Shown: in pieces, positions 47,691-59,061 of the stretch
Position numbering within the stretch: the first letter of the stretch is position 1
Layout: each line of letters opens with the position of its first letter
Source: Steromphala cineraria
Taxonomy: Eukaryota > Mollusca > Gastropoda > Trochida > Trochidae
DNA length: 64,000 bases
NCBI GenBank assembly: GCA_916613615.1
Contig: OU744720.1
Location: forward strand, 74,241,338 to 74,305,337
Reading direction: 5' to 3'
Program-made: the position numbers and the translations under genes
The notes under the pieces: model-generated
Database searches by the model: none
Told to the model about the DNA's origin: nothing
Seen by the model: the letters and a program-made list of their open reading frames with translations, nothing else

Positions 47691-47920
47691 TCTGGCAGCC
47701 ACTTACTTTGAAGTCCTTTTTTGTTCACTGACATTTTAACTTATTCCTTTACAACGATTGGAATTTTCTCTCTTGCGAAATAGAACTATTGTCAGACTGG
47801 TTGAGTTGACGTTCAAGTTGGTTTAGTTTTCCATGAGCGGACAAGTATACATTTCAACGAAGGAGTTTACAATTTTAAGTAAAGGAGAATAGATTAGTTA
47901 GACGGTTACATATATTTCTT

Positions 47921-48063
47921 ATTGTGTGTTGTGTGTTGTGTGTTGTGTGTTGTGTGTTGTGTGTTGTGTGTTGTGTGTTGTGTGTTGTGTGTTGTGTGTT
48001 GTGTGTTGTGTGTTGAGTGTTGAGTGTTGAGTGTTGTGTGTTGTGTGTTGTGTGTTGTGTGTC
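47921..48063. repeat. 7-bp tandem repeat (TTGTGTG)n, about 20 copies
   Basis: Uniform TTGTGTG units with a block of three TTGAGTG variants near 48012-48030. The minus frame covering it, rich in Thr, Gln and His, is a repeat translation. Confidence 0.97.
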
Positions 48064-48740
48064 TTTGAAGTTGAAACATTTCAAATTAATGATCATAAAT
48101 TTTCATAAATTTTAATCACAAAATAGGAAGCGCAGCGTCTATGAGTTATGAAGATTGAAACCTAGTAATAACTAGCTATATATATAGACAGCGACACTGT
48201 GGAAGATTCCTTATTCACATTAAATTTTGAAAGTTTAGTTTTACTACAGCTTTATAAAGTAAATACATAAAAAGGTTTGTCTCAGTCATAAAGAAGACCG
48301 TCCATGTTGTTACAGAAGTGACACTGTTGATATTATCAGATTTCTGATTTATATTACGTTGTAAGGTGCTCACAAGGATTTTCTTGTCAAATAAAGAGTT
48401 GAAATTTCTCACAATAGTTGTTTACTGTACTTCTTCTCGAGAAGTAATAAACAAATTGACAATGAGTGGAATGCCAATAAGACATATACGACCGTTACAG
48501 GAAGGACATTTATCAGCTTTCATGCATATTACTCATGCTTTTGTTTATGTTAAAAATATGACTGTTTTTGTTGTTTTAACATCATACAAATATCATCTAT
48601 CTATTCTTGAATACGTCTACGTAAAATGTTTGAATATTCCTTTTCATATGAAATTAGTATATTCCATTGCTACATGGTAATTTTTCTTCAAGTTCATTCA
48701 TCGTACAGTGCGATTCTTGATTACTTACTCCCCGCTTATC
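48064..48740. other. intergenic DNA, nothing recognised
   Basis: Frames at 48215-48412 (minus) and 48366-48680 (plus, 104 codons) overlap on opposite strands and have no domain signature. Confidence 0.5.
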
Positions 48741-49142
48741 TGGTGCCTTGGTAAGCATGCTGGCGTCTCAGGTTGGTCTCATTCTGTTTTGGATCCCTGG
48801 ACAAGGCACCTTATTCACATTGCACTCAGTCCACTCAGCTGTAAACAAGATGACTGAAAATAGTCATGGTCACGATTAGTGTTGGTAGCACCTGTAAAAG
48901 ATAATGTTTTAGGTAGTCTGTCAGCCAGACCCTAAAAATACAATAAAAGCCTAAGCAAGTCTATGATAAGACTAAAAAGCTCAATTTTAGGAAGAAATCT
49001 CAGTCTCCTTTTCATTACATTTATTATTTTCGTTCAAATTTTAATTATTTTGAAAAAATATTTTTCAGAGTCGAATTGTTAGACTATGTTTTAGGTTACG
49101 CTTTGGGCATTTCGTAGGACGTTGAAGAGGCGCTATATAATT
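48741..49142 (+). mobile_element. diverged SINE interrupted by a 171-bp insertion
   Basis: Head remnants (GGTAAGCATGCTGGCGTCTCA), body (CCTGGACAAGGCACCTTATTC, TTGCACTCAGTCCACTCAG) and tail (GGGCATTTCGTAGGACG, GAGGCGCTATATAA) follow the order of 9021-9342. Between body and tail lies 48915-49085, flanked by an exact 11-bp direct repeat ATGTTTTAGGT (48904-48914 and 49086-49096). It begins AGTCT and ends AGACT. Confidence 0.8.
48915..49085. mobile_element. small insertion with 11-bp target duplication
   Basis: AT-rich 171-bp insert within the SINE. Its ends AGTCT...AGACT are a short inverted repeat, and the flanking ATGTTTTAGGT is duplicated. Its start GTCTGTCAGCCAGACC resembles GCCCGTCAGCCAGTC near 42066. 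No coding capacity. Confidence 0.65.
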
Positions 49143-49899
49143 TCAACATTTTATACTGTCATTGATATCTTCCAATCTCAAAGAATAAAATATAAACACT
49201 AACACTATATAAAACTATGTAATTGTCAATTGCCCTTGTCAATTAACCCATGGTTAAACTTTTTTAGCTTTAGTGTTTAAAGATTCCACTTGAAGAAAAA
49301 GGTTGGAGTATATAATACTCTCAATGTAATTTTTATGATCAAAGATTATATTTTCACGAAGAAAAAATCTTTTCAAATTTAGAACTTTTGTCAAATCAGA
49401 TAATTGATAAAGCCGATCTGCTCAAAGCATTTTTCGACCATAAAAGTGAAGATGTGCCTTTTACTGCAGGGAACATGATGTATTTTATGGCCGCTTGAAA
49501 GACTTGGGCAGAGATTTGATATAAACATCACCTAAATCAAGATTAATATAGTTCATTACTGTTTGCGTTAAAGGACCTATAAATCATGTGCATTTGCTTA
49601 AAGAAATTGTCGTTCTCTCCCAATATAGGTTTAGAAAAAAAGAACATCTGTGAAGAAGTGATGGTTAAAATATAGTGATACCAAAACATGAATTATTCTT
49701 AGATCATTACTTTGCAATGATAACGTATGAATAAAACTTACATTCACAATTGAAAAAAAGATGTAACAAGGCGTCTACTTTAAGCAAGCAACGGTGTCTA
49801 AAATAGGATTGAAAACAGACCTTGATATGCACTTATGATAACCACGTTTGTACCAAGACATTAGTTGCAAAGGCCAGTAAAACATTATTAGTTATTAAA
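49143..49899. other. intergenic DNA, nothing recognised
   Basis: AT-rich. It may include older parts of the neighbouring LINE, but I could not recognise them. Confidence 0.5.
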
Positions 49900-50857
49900 C
49901 AATTACAGTAGCCTACACATTTAAAAATATTCCTGTTTATGTTTTATTTAAACTTTTTGATTGTAAAATCAAACCAATTTTGTTGTATGGAGCAGAAATT
50001 TGGGGTTATCAGGAAAGAAATGTTGTTGATAAATTTCATAATAATTTTTGTAAGTTTGTTTTAGGTGTTGGTAAACATGTGTCAAGTAATGCAGCCTTAG
50101 CTGAATGTGGATAATTATTTTAAATGTATCACATTTTGGTGTAAGTTATTAAGAATGTCTGATGATCGTTACCCTAAACAAATTATATGCTTAGATTAGA
50201 TTCTGTTGGTCGGATTACTTGGGCTTCAAATATACGTAAGCTTTTAAATGGCTATGGATTTGGTTATGTTTGGCTTGTCCAGGACATTGGCTGTGTATCA
50301 TCATTTCTGGCATTGTTTAAGCAGAGGTTAATTGATTGCTCAAAACAAACTATTAGTGGTAATATTATGAACTCATCAAGACTTGTACATTTCAAAAGCA
50401 TTATACTATCTCTTCCTGTAGATTATTGCATTTTGAGAATTAAGGTAAGAGACCTAAGGAGATATCTATGTTTACTAAGATTTAATACATTACCATTAAG
50501 ATGTAACACTATATGGAAAGAAACTGTTGGCTCTGATATTATTTGTAATATGTGTATTAGCGGAAGTACTGAAAACGAGGTACACTTCCTTTTTGAATGT
50601 AATAAATATGCATTACTCCGGGAGAAATATTTACCTTCATGAAATACATTACCAGATAATTGTAAATTGATAAAGCTTTTGACTTCTAATGATATGGTAC
50701 TTCTACTGAATTGCGCTAAGTTTATTAAGTCAGCCCTTCAATGTCGATCTACTGTACATTGACAGTTCATATTGCCATTGTATTGTATACTATATCATCA
50801 TTGTTGTATTTTGTACATGGGCCGATGGCCTACAAACTGAAATAAACTTCTTCTTAG
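49900..50857 (+). pseudogene. LINE (non-LTR retrotransposon) ORF2 3' end, frameshifted
   Basis: Three reading frames in succession give the C-terminal part of a LINE ORF2 product of a type common in molluscs. About 49900-50113 includes KPILLYGAEIWGY and FCKFVLGVGKH. About 50122-50195, in another frame, has FWCKLLRMSDDRYPKQ. From 50187 to 50642, in a third frame, NGYGFGYVWLVQD is followed by the post-RT zinc-knuckle-like CNMC and HFLFEC. A stop and at least two frameshifts separate these, so it is dead. The 3' end carries GGGCCGATGGCC and AATAAA near 50845. The reverse transcriptase core itself is missing, as in a 5'-truncated copy. The clade is not certain. Confidence 0.9.
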
Positions 50858-51308
50858 TATGATAACCACAAATAAATTTCAATGACTGCCCAATACAACA
50901 GGGGCAACAGTTTGTATTCGTTGTAAATGGCTGTTGAATTTCAATGTAATATATGTTTTTTAAGGAGAAGAAGCAAATTTTTTACATTGTATTTCCCCCA
51001 ATTTGTCCGCAAAATGATCACCCTTAGAGACCAAAACATCTAAAAACTCGAACCTTTTTTCCGTTTTTGAAGAATAAATTTTGAAGTACCTATTAGAAAA
51101 TGTCAAAGTGTCAGACACTAGTGAAAATCTTTAAATCATGTTTTTGGGGGGAAAGTTTCGTGTAGATTAACCGTATATTGAAATTATTTTTGAAACTATT
51201 TTATATCTATTCCCCTTAATACGCTGTATTGTCCCTTTGATAGTGGCTTCTCGCGGTTTACATGAATCTCTTTATCTAGTAGTTTTTCGATTTTCAATAA
51301 CTTCGTTG
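50858..51308. other. intergenic DNA, nothing recognised
   Basis: AT-rich unique sequence between the LINE relic and the TIR element. Confidence 0.55.
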
Positions 51309-51310
51309 TA

Positions 51311-52615
51311 GGGGAGACCAGGGCAAAGCGCGCCCCCGGGGCAAAGTGACCACGCGTAATTTCTCCAAACCTATCGACAAATGAAGTAATTTGTCATTAC
51401 CAACGAATGAAAGTAATCGTAGTGAAGCTTTGTGACCAACGCTGGAATCATTTGCCTGAGTTGTGGACGCAGAATTTCAAATATTCGAAAAAACGCGATT
51501 TTACTATATCGAACAGATATGTCTCAAATTCAATTATTTAATAAAAATACAAAACGGAACATTGAACTCTCGTGCATATGTAACATGAATTGGTATCATT
51601 AATTCATTGAATAATGAAATTTGTAATTACTTGCTTTAATGACTTTCTGTGATGTTCATAACAAATACTACCCTTGATGGGGCAAAACGTGCCGGGGGGA
51701 GCGCTTTGCCCCGTGTGTTATAAAATATATCATTTTGGTTAACATATTGGTGTTAAAGTTATTATTTTGCATTTCTTTAGCAAATAATGTAGAGGTGAAC
51801 TATCATTTTCATATCAGCATTCTGCTTTTTTTATATTAAAATGAAATATACCATTTTACTTAAAGATTTTTGTTTTGTTAAAGAATCACGACAAGAAGCA
51901 GTTACCAAAGCATATTTTTCTGTTGTTTTTTAAATCATGAATATATAATTCCTTGTATATTAATGTTCAACCCTAAACGATAAGCAATTTATGCCGTTCT
52001 GCCAAGTCCGACACATAATAGTTGTATGAATTCTTTAATTCGTCCATATAACCAATTCAATTCATCTTATATTCTATTATTTTACTGGTTTTGATATTCA
52101 AAAACCTACATTATCAACACATTCGTAGTTGAAAGAAATGTACATGCACCAACCATAACGATATTTGGTCATTGAGAATGTTGAACATGTAGGTCCATTA
52201 CTTGTTAAGGAATAGTTTGCGCATTCTTGCATATATTGTAAACTTTAATGTTAATTCTATCCTTCATATGGGTTCGATGGTTGCCTTGCATTATCAAGAT
52301 GATAGCTTTTGATTTGTATTGGCTGATTATATGTGTGTAATATCTATTACATTCTGTGTTGTTTTTCGAATGGGGCAAAGCGCCCAGGGGATTGGGCACT
52401 TTGCCCCAAACTACAGGGCAAAGCGCGCCCCCTTAGTCAAAATATATTTACGTAAAAATATCCTAATTCCGAAATGGCAGATTAAAAAAGCATGTGCCAT
52501 GTTACAGTCTATCTGATAAGTATTAGGGATAATGTGCAAGTTGCATTCTGTACATGTCTGGGTGCCCACTAGACGCACTTTTATGTTAGGGGGCGCGCTT
52601 TGCCCTGGTCTCCCC
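51311..52615. mobile_element. 1305-bp non-autonomous transposon with perfect 27-bp inverted ends
   Basis: The left end GGGGAGACCAGGGCAAAGCG continues to CGCCCCC, and the right end is its exact complement over 27 bp. TA flanks both sides (51309-51310 and 52616-52617). Related GGGGCAAAGYG or complementary GCGCTTTGCCCC blocks recur inside at about 51339, 51680-51710, 52372-52410 and 52418-52435. This gives a series of GC-rich sites within an otherwise AT-rich element. No transposase frame is present. The perfect ends suggest fairly recent movement driven by a relative elsewhere. Confidence 0.93.
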
Positions 52616-52617
52616 TA

Positions 52618-53062
52618 ATATCTACGATAAAATGATAAAATTGTATGCGCAAGTTTTTTATTTGTCAACGTGTCTCTGTTACTATGTTTGTTTTATAAAG
52701 GTTGTATATTACCTAACTGAAATTTATTATATCTTTGTTAACACCATACGCTGACGTAAAGGAAGGAGATATAGGTAAAAAGATTGGTGATAGAGACGAT
52801 TGGATGATTCAATATGTAAACAGCTGATTGAAGCGTCAATAAAATGTGAAAATATTCAGTAATTTACCTTAAACCTTACCTCTTGTGTTTTAATTCGTGA
52901 TAATTTTTATGTTTATAGTACATGTATGAGTGTTCAGTTGAGACATTTGAGACTTTTGTAATCACTGAGAGACACTCCCTAATTTATCGGGAAGTGTCGA
53001 CTGTTGTTGAACGTCCATGAAATTCTTCTTTGAGAGGCATTTTAGAAGTTGGGAATACAATA
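52618..53062. other. intergenic DNA, nothing recognised
   Basis: AT-rich unique sequence. Confidence 0.5.
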
Positions 53063-53181
53063 AGGAAGAGGATTATATGGATGACAACTTATTTATTCAT
53101 GTTAGGTGACGTTTCGACACAGCTCCTTGTGTCGTCGCCTAACGTGAATAAATAAGTTGTCATCCATATAATCCTCTTCCG
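53063..53181. mobile_element. 119-bp hairpin element
   Basis: Left arm AGGAAGAGGATTATATGG with TGACAACTTATTTATTCA, mirrored by TGAATAAATAAGTTGTCA and CCATATAATCCTCTTCC. The loop is around GACACAGCTCCTTGTGTCG. TA occurs at both borders (53061-53062 and 53182-53183). No coding content. Confidence 0.85.
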
Positions 53182-53194
53182 TATCGTCCATGGA

Positions 53195-53500
53195 CGTTGT
53201 ATAGTGGCAGAAGGAAGGTTTGCAGTCGCGATTATGGTCGAAAACCGGACAATGACGCGCGTCAATCAGTCAAACGTAATTTTGGAAACTTATCTGAAGC
53301 ATTCAGAATGACAGTAAGTTTGTAATGTTTGATAGGTTATATGACTAGTGTGCATGAACATTTGCTGTGTGAATTTGCTTTCACTGTTTTTAGATTTTCA
53401 TTGAAAACAAGTATTTATCGTATACACGTACATGTTTTTAACATTTTGAGATGATTATGTGAGATGTGTTTGAATTATGCCATTTACTTTCGTATCAAAG
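53195..53500 (+). repeat. dispersed repeat with GACGCGCGTC core, copy 2
   Basis: Parallels 12455-12660 (AAACCGGACAATGACGCGCG, CAGTCAAACGTAATTTTGG, GATTTTCATTGAAAACAAG, TTATGTGAGATG), with extra sequence between the two shared halves. Confidence 0.8.
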
Positions 53501-53879
53501 CGAAAACAATACATGCTTAAATTACTTAAATGAAATATTTAAACAGGATTTTAATTGATGATAATAACATTTATTTTCATCAGTTTCAGCAGTGAACAAA
53601 ATTTAGCCAATAAGCATTTTTCGACTTTTCATTTTCCAATATAGTTTATTCACTTTTGTTCTTATCATAATGCAAGATCAAATATTTCAGTCTCTATATT
53701 ACTTATAATCATTGTAATAACTCGTTAATATCAGCAACTCAATCGTTCTGTCATACCCTTTATTCCCCCCAAAATTAACCAACTGTATTTGCATAGCTTA
53801 GAGCATGCTAAGTTTCTTTTATTGTTCAGTCGATTCGTTGGTTCGTTGGTTCGTTTCTATTTAGATTGTTATACCTTAA
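53501..53879. other. intergenic DNA, nothing recognised
   Basis: AT-rich unique sequence. Confidence 0.5.
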
Positions 53880-54012
53880 TTATCGATGATTACGACAATG
53901 ATGACAATAACGACGACGGCGATGATAATGATGCTGCTGCTGCCGCTGTTGTTGATGACGATGGTGGTGATAATGACGATGATGATGATTATGATGATGG
54001 TGATAATAAATA
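53880..54012. repeat. GAT/GAC triplet-rich microsatellite
   Basis: Imperfect GATGAT, GACGAC and GATAAT triplets with a short GCTGCTGCTGCC block. The Asp-rich plus frame (53789-54013) is a translation of this tract and not a supported gene. Confidence 0.9.
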
Positions 54013-54563
54013 AATAAGGTTATTATGAATTGTGTTACTTTCTAAACAGTTGAACTTAGATGTCACTGGTGTTGATGGTGTTATATAATAAATGCTTTTA
54101 AACATATCTTATATGGATGGTGTTGAAGATTTGATAAATGAGTAATAAGATTAAATGTGGTGTGCAGCTTTCAAAATGCCATATGAGATATGATGACGAA
54201 GATGTCATATGATGTGAAATGTTAAGAAAGTATGTAATGAAGATTCAGTATATGGGCATGGTGGTGTTATCAACTGATGTATGGCGTTGAAGATGTCACG
54301 TGATGCATAGTGTTGAGCATGTCATATATGATGTATACCAGTGAAGATGCCAAATGCTGTATAATGTTGAATATGTCATTTGATGTATACTGTTGAATAT
54401 GTCATATGCTGTATACTGTTGAAGATGTCAATCGATGTATACTGTTGAATATGCATTATGATGTATACTGTAAAGTTGAAGATGCCATATGAATAATACT
54501 TTGGAAGATACCATCTGATGCATAGTGTTGAATATTCCATATGATGTAAGATGTATACTGTTG

Positions 54564-54811
54564 CATCCTGTCTCAGGGTACGAACGTTTCACTAACTCCT
54601 ATAATCTGTACCCTGAACTCAGAAGCTAGATTCGCTCGCGCGGCCCGACTTGGGATATGGCTAATCAAATCATTTTCTCGTTTAAATTTTATCGAGAAGG
54701 TGGCGAGAAAATGATTTGATTGGCTATATCGCCGAGCGAGCTAATCTAGCTTCTGAGCCAAGGGTACAGATTAGTGGAGTTAGCGTAACGTGCGTACCCT
54801 GAGACATGATG
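54564..54811. mobile_element. palindromic MITE with 9-bp target duplication, family 2 copy 2
   Basis: Starts CATCCTGTCTCAGGGTACG and ends CCCTGAGACATGATG. Flanks ATACTGTTG (54555-54563) and ATACTGTTC (54812-54820) agree at 8 of 9 positions. Arms correspond to 20514-20756. Confidence 0.94.
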
Positions 54812-55037
54812 ATACTGTTCAAGATGCCATATGAATAATATTTTTGAACATCACATATGATGTTTAGTGTGGAGGATGTCATATGATGTATACCATTGAA
54901 TATGCCATATGATGTATACTGTTGAATATATATCATATGATGTATAATGTTGAAGATGCCATATGAATAATACTTTGGAAGATACCATATGATGCATAGT
55001 GTTGAATATGCCATATGATGTAAGATGTATACTGTTG

Positions 55038-55280
55038 CATCCTGTCTCACGAACGTTTCACTAACTCCTATAATCTGTACCCTGGGCTCAGAAGCTCGAT
55101 TCGCTCGCGCGGCCCGACTTGGGATATAGCTAATCAAATCATTTTCTCTTTTAAATTTTATCGAGAAGGTGGCGAGAAAATGATTTGATTGGCTATATCA
55201 CCGAGCGAGCGAATCTAGCTTCTGAGCCCAGGGTACAGATTATAGGAGTTAGCGTAACGTGCGTACCCTGAAACATGATG
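55038..55280. mobile_element. palindromic MITE family 2 copy 3, duplicated with its host repeat
   Basis: Same termini and arms as 54564-54811, with flanks ATACTGTTG (55029-55037) and ATACTGCTC (55281-55289). The 80 bp to its left match the 80 bp to the left of copy 2, at an offset of 474 bp. Copies 2 and 3 therefore come from one insertion followed by tandem duplication. A few bases of the left arm (AGGGT) are deleted. Confidence 0.94.
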
Positions 55281-56060
55281 ATACTGCTCAAGATGCCATA
55301 TGAATAATATTTTTGAAGATGACACATGATGTATAGTGTTGAAGATGTCATATGATGTATACCATTGAATATGCCATACGATGTATAGTGTTGAAGATGT
55401 CATATGATGTATAGTGTTGAATATGCCAGATGCTGTATACTGTTGAATATGCCATATTATGTAACGTATACTGTTGAATATGTCATGTGATGTATACTAT
55501 TGAATATGCCATATTATGTATAGTGTTGAAGATGCAATATGACGTATAGTGGATTGAAGATGTTATATGCTTATACTGTTTATGATGACATATGATGTAT
55601 AGTGTTGAAGATGTCACATGATGTATTGTATTAAAGATGTTTTATGCTGTTTAAGATGACATATGATGTATTGTATTAAAGATGTTTTATGATGTATAGT
55701 GTTGAAGATGTCACAAAATGTATACTGTTGAAAATGTCATATATGCATTGGTTTGACGATGCCATATGATGTATTGTTTGAAGATAGCATATGGTGTTTA
55801 GTGTTGAAGGTGAATAATGTTGTTTGGTATTGAAGATATCATATGTATGGCGTTGTTATTATTCATTTATTACCATATATGATATGTGATATTGTGTTGA
55901 TGATGTTATAAGGTCGATGTTGTTGAAGATGGTATACAATGTGAGTTGTTGACTTTGCAATATCTCAAATTGTGTTGGAAGTGTCACATGCATAATTATG
56001 TTAACGATGTCATATGTATAATGTATGGTGTAAACGTCATTTGTGGCATGGTGTTTATGA

Positions 56061-56763
56061 TGTTGATCTTTCGTGGTGAGTAAAAGGAAAATGTACCGTA
56101 ACGATACAATCCGTTTACGATCAACCATTTCAAATGACATTTAAAACGTAAAGTATTAAACCATTACAAAAGTAAAAATACATTAAAAGCACAAAAGGTA
56201 TGTCTACGACTTGATAGCATACTCGTAAATATTGGAATAAGGTAATTGAATGCTAAATTTCTTGACATTCTCGTGTTGAGCCTTAATAAAACTGAAAAAA
56301 ATGCTGAATTTTTATCTCCCTGCATGATCTCGTTTGGCCTTTTGATGTTCAAAAGAACATTTTGAAACTTGAATCATGAAACATTTAAATGTAAGATTTA
56401 GATGTTCTTTTACGATCCTATCAAACACACAGAGACAGTTATTTGATATGATTCATTGGCAAAACAGATTAGTCTTGGTGACATGGATATGTAGTCTGTG
56501 CTGTTCTTCATAAATAGTTCCAGAATAGACAACGTGGTGTAATGAATAGCGGTCAAATGGAACAATTGACACCAAACTTTGGAATAAAACCTTAGCCTTG
56601 AGTTAGTGAACAAAAGCCACTTCATACTCGTAGATGATTTTGAAAATGATTTAATGAACCAAATAAATTGTAAAAGTAAATTCTTAATTATGCTTATTAA
56701 ATAGTTGAAGAAAGTGAAGATGGTGGAGGACATCCTACAACACCAGTTAAACGCCTATCGCCA
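56061..56763. other. intergenic DNA, nothing recognised
   Basis: The 107-codon minus frame at 56410-56733 and shorter ones have no recognised motif. Confidence 0.5.
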
Positions 56764-57640
56764 TGAAACCTTTATCTAGAGCTAGTGGATGCATCCATTT
56801 AGTGTGAAAGATATTGAATATGCCATGTATATATGTAACAGTTAATTCTGCATCGACGTGATGGTGTGAAGATGAAACCTCAATCTGAAGCTATTGGGTA
56901 CATGTAGATCATTTTAGTTTGAAAGATATTGAACATGCCCTGCATAAATGTAACAGTTAATTCTGCATCGACGTGAAGTTGTAAAGATGAAACCTCAATC
57001 TGAAGCTATACGGTACATGTAGATCATTTTAGTTTGAAAGATATTGAACATGCCCTGCATAAATGTAATAGTTAATTCTGCATCGACGTGAAGTTGTAAA
57101 GATGAAAGCTCAATCTGAAGCTATTGGGTACATGTAGATCAAATTAGTTTGAAAGATATTACATATGCCACGTATAATTGTAACAGTTAATTCTGCATCG
57201 ACGTGGGTGAAGGTGTGAAGAGGAAACCTCTATCTGAAGCTAGTGGATACATGTAGATCATTTTAGTTTGAAAGATATTACATATGCCACGTATAATTGT
57301 AACAGTTAATTCTGCATCGACGTGGGTGAAGGTGTGAAGAGGAAACCTCTATCTGAAGCTATTGGGTACATGTAGATCATTTTAGTTTGAAAGATATTAC
57401 ATATGCCACGTATATTTGTAACAGTTATTTCTGCATCGACGTGGGTGAAGGTGTGAAGATGAAAACTCAATCTGAAGCTAGTGGATACATGTAAATCATT
57501 TTTAGTTTGAAAGGTATTGAACATGCCATGTATAAATGTAACAGTTAATATGCATCGACGTGAAGATGTGAAGATGAAACCTCTATCTGAAAGTAGTGAA
57601 AATGATTTAATATGCCATGTATAAATTCAGCATTGAAGTA
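56764..57640. repeat. 115-119-bp tandem array, 7-8 copies
   Basis: Marker CTCAATCTGAAGCTA or CTCTATCTGAAGCTA recurs near 56878, 56993, 57109, 57228, 57346, 57464 and 57580, with a decayed first copy at 56764. Each unit also holds GTACATGTAGATCATTTTAG, GAAAGATATT, AACAGTTAATTCTGCATCG and ACGTG. Neighbouring copies are more alike (57181-57420), which points to local unequal exchange. Confidence 0.95.
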
Positions 57641-58769
57641 CGTGAGGTTATGAAGGGTTGGAACTAGACGACTAGTGTCTGGCAACACATAGCAAGATAG
57701 AGCAGGGGATGAAGACACAGTAGATAATACAAGACTGTGCCAGTTGCTATAAGGAGCCTTCTCAGATGGGGCTGGTTCGTGATAACAGACAATTGTTGAA
57801 TTGTATTCCGGCGACTAGACAAGCGTCTGTGTTTACATTCTACAAATAGGTAAGGTTGTTTATCTCCAGACTTTCATTATAAGAAAAAGAAAACTTGAAT
57901 AAACAATGCATATGCCTTTTTATCGTTTGTGCTATTTAGATACACGATTCACATGGGTCAAATCTCAAAGATAACATGCAAAAATGTGAGCTTTTAGATT
58001 TTGTTGTGAAATACTATTGCAACAGCCTCCCATCTTCTTGCATCATACACAAGTGTTGCAAACCCCGTTGGTACCGGATTCAGATTGGTTTTACCTGAAT
58101 GCTCCTGATACTTGCGCGTGGTTATTAATCACATGGAAGATATATGCGTACATCCTATTTGGTAAAGCTTTCTATATTTCTGAACAAAATAATAAGAGAT
58201 ATTCAATTTTTGTTAAATATTCAATAACGCCTATCCTCTTAGTTGACCACCTAATGAAGTATCAACAATGAAGTCTTTATCCTTTTTTTTAATTTATGTA
58301 TTGACCATGTAAATTAATACACATGCTTATAGATGAAAGTTCATTTATTATATGGTATTTTGATCAACTCCACTCTCATCAATACCTGTCACCTCGTGAA
58401 TCTATTAAAAGTACTCCAGTATATAACCAAGTTAATTTGACAAGAAAAGGAATTTAACCGTTGTTTTGTATATTTGAGGTGCCTACAAAAAGAAATAAAG
58501 TGATAGAAGAAAGTTCATTTGACACAGTACCTTAATCACTGTTTAACCCACAAGCATAGAGTAATATTTCAAAAATGTGTGGAGTCCCACGGTTATTACA
58601 TATCTGTAACATCATCTAAAGCAAAGCTTAGTTAAAAAAAAAAGGCTCCCAGTTTAATATGAAATAAATACAACATAACGTATCAGATAAACATTCGATT
58701 ATGCTATACTGTACAAAATATGTTTTGAATATATCGATTATAATGATAAATAATTCATCACATTGTCAA
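57641..58769. other. intergenic DNA, nothing recognised
   Basis: Mixed unique sequence. The 84-codon plus frame at 58017-58271 has no family signature. Confidence 0.5.
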
Positions 58770-59055
58770 CGAAAACGTATATCAATATTCGTTATTTCTA
58801 AATGTTCAAATATTTTGTCCATTATATAATACAAGTGTACTTTTGACTTTTCAAAGAAAATGCGAACTCATGATTTTGAAAATTCTAAGACGTTGATATT
58901 TTTATATACACTGAAAAAAGTATATCGATAATTATTATTTCTAAATATTCATATATCCTTTGTTGTCCATTATATAACACGTGTGTACTTTTGACTTTCC
59001 GAGGAAAATGCATATTCCTGATCTTGAAAATTCTATAACGTTGGTATTTTCCATC
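58770..59055 (+). repeat. two-copy tandem duplication, about 145 bp each
   Basis: TTATTTCTAAAT, TTGTCCATTATATAA, GTGTACTTTTGACTTT, GAAAATGC and GAAAATTCTA.(G/A)ACGTTG occur in order in 58770-58910 and again in 58915-59055. Confidence 0.85.
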
Positions 59056-59061
59056 TTCCTA

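Larger units (their letters stand above)
54120..56060. repeat. degenerate 26-bp tandem repeat field
   Basis: Units such as GTTGAAGATGTCATATGATG plus TATAGT recur with a 26-bp spacing in the best preserved part (about 55380-55440) and decay outwards. Two family-2 MITEs are embedded. Minus frames at 54724-55137 and 55215-55403 are translations of the repeats and MITE arms. Confidence 0.9.

Noticed and set aside
53789..54013. Asp-rich 74-residue frame as an acidic protein
   Set aside because: The acidic run is the translation of a GAT/GAC microsatellite.
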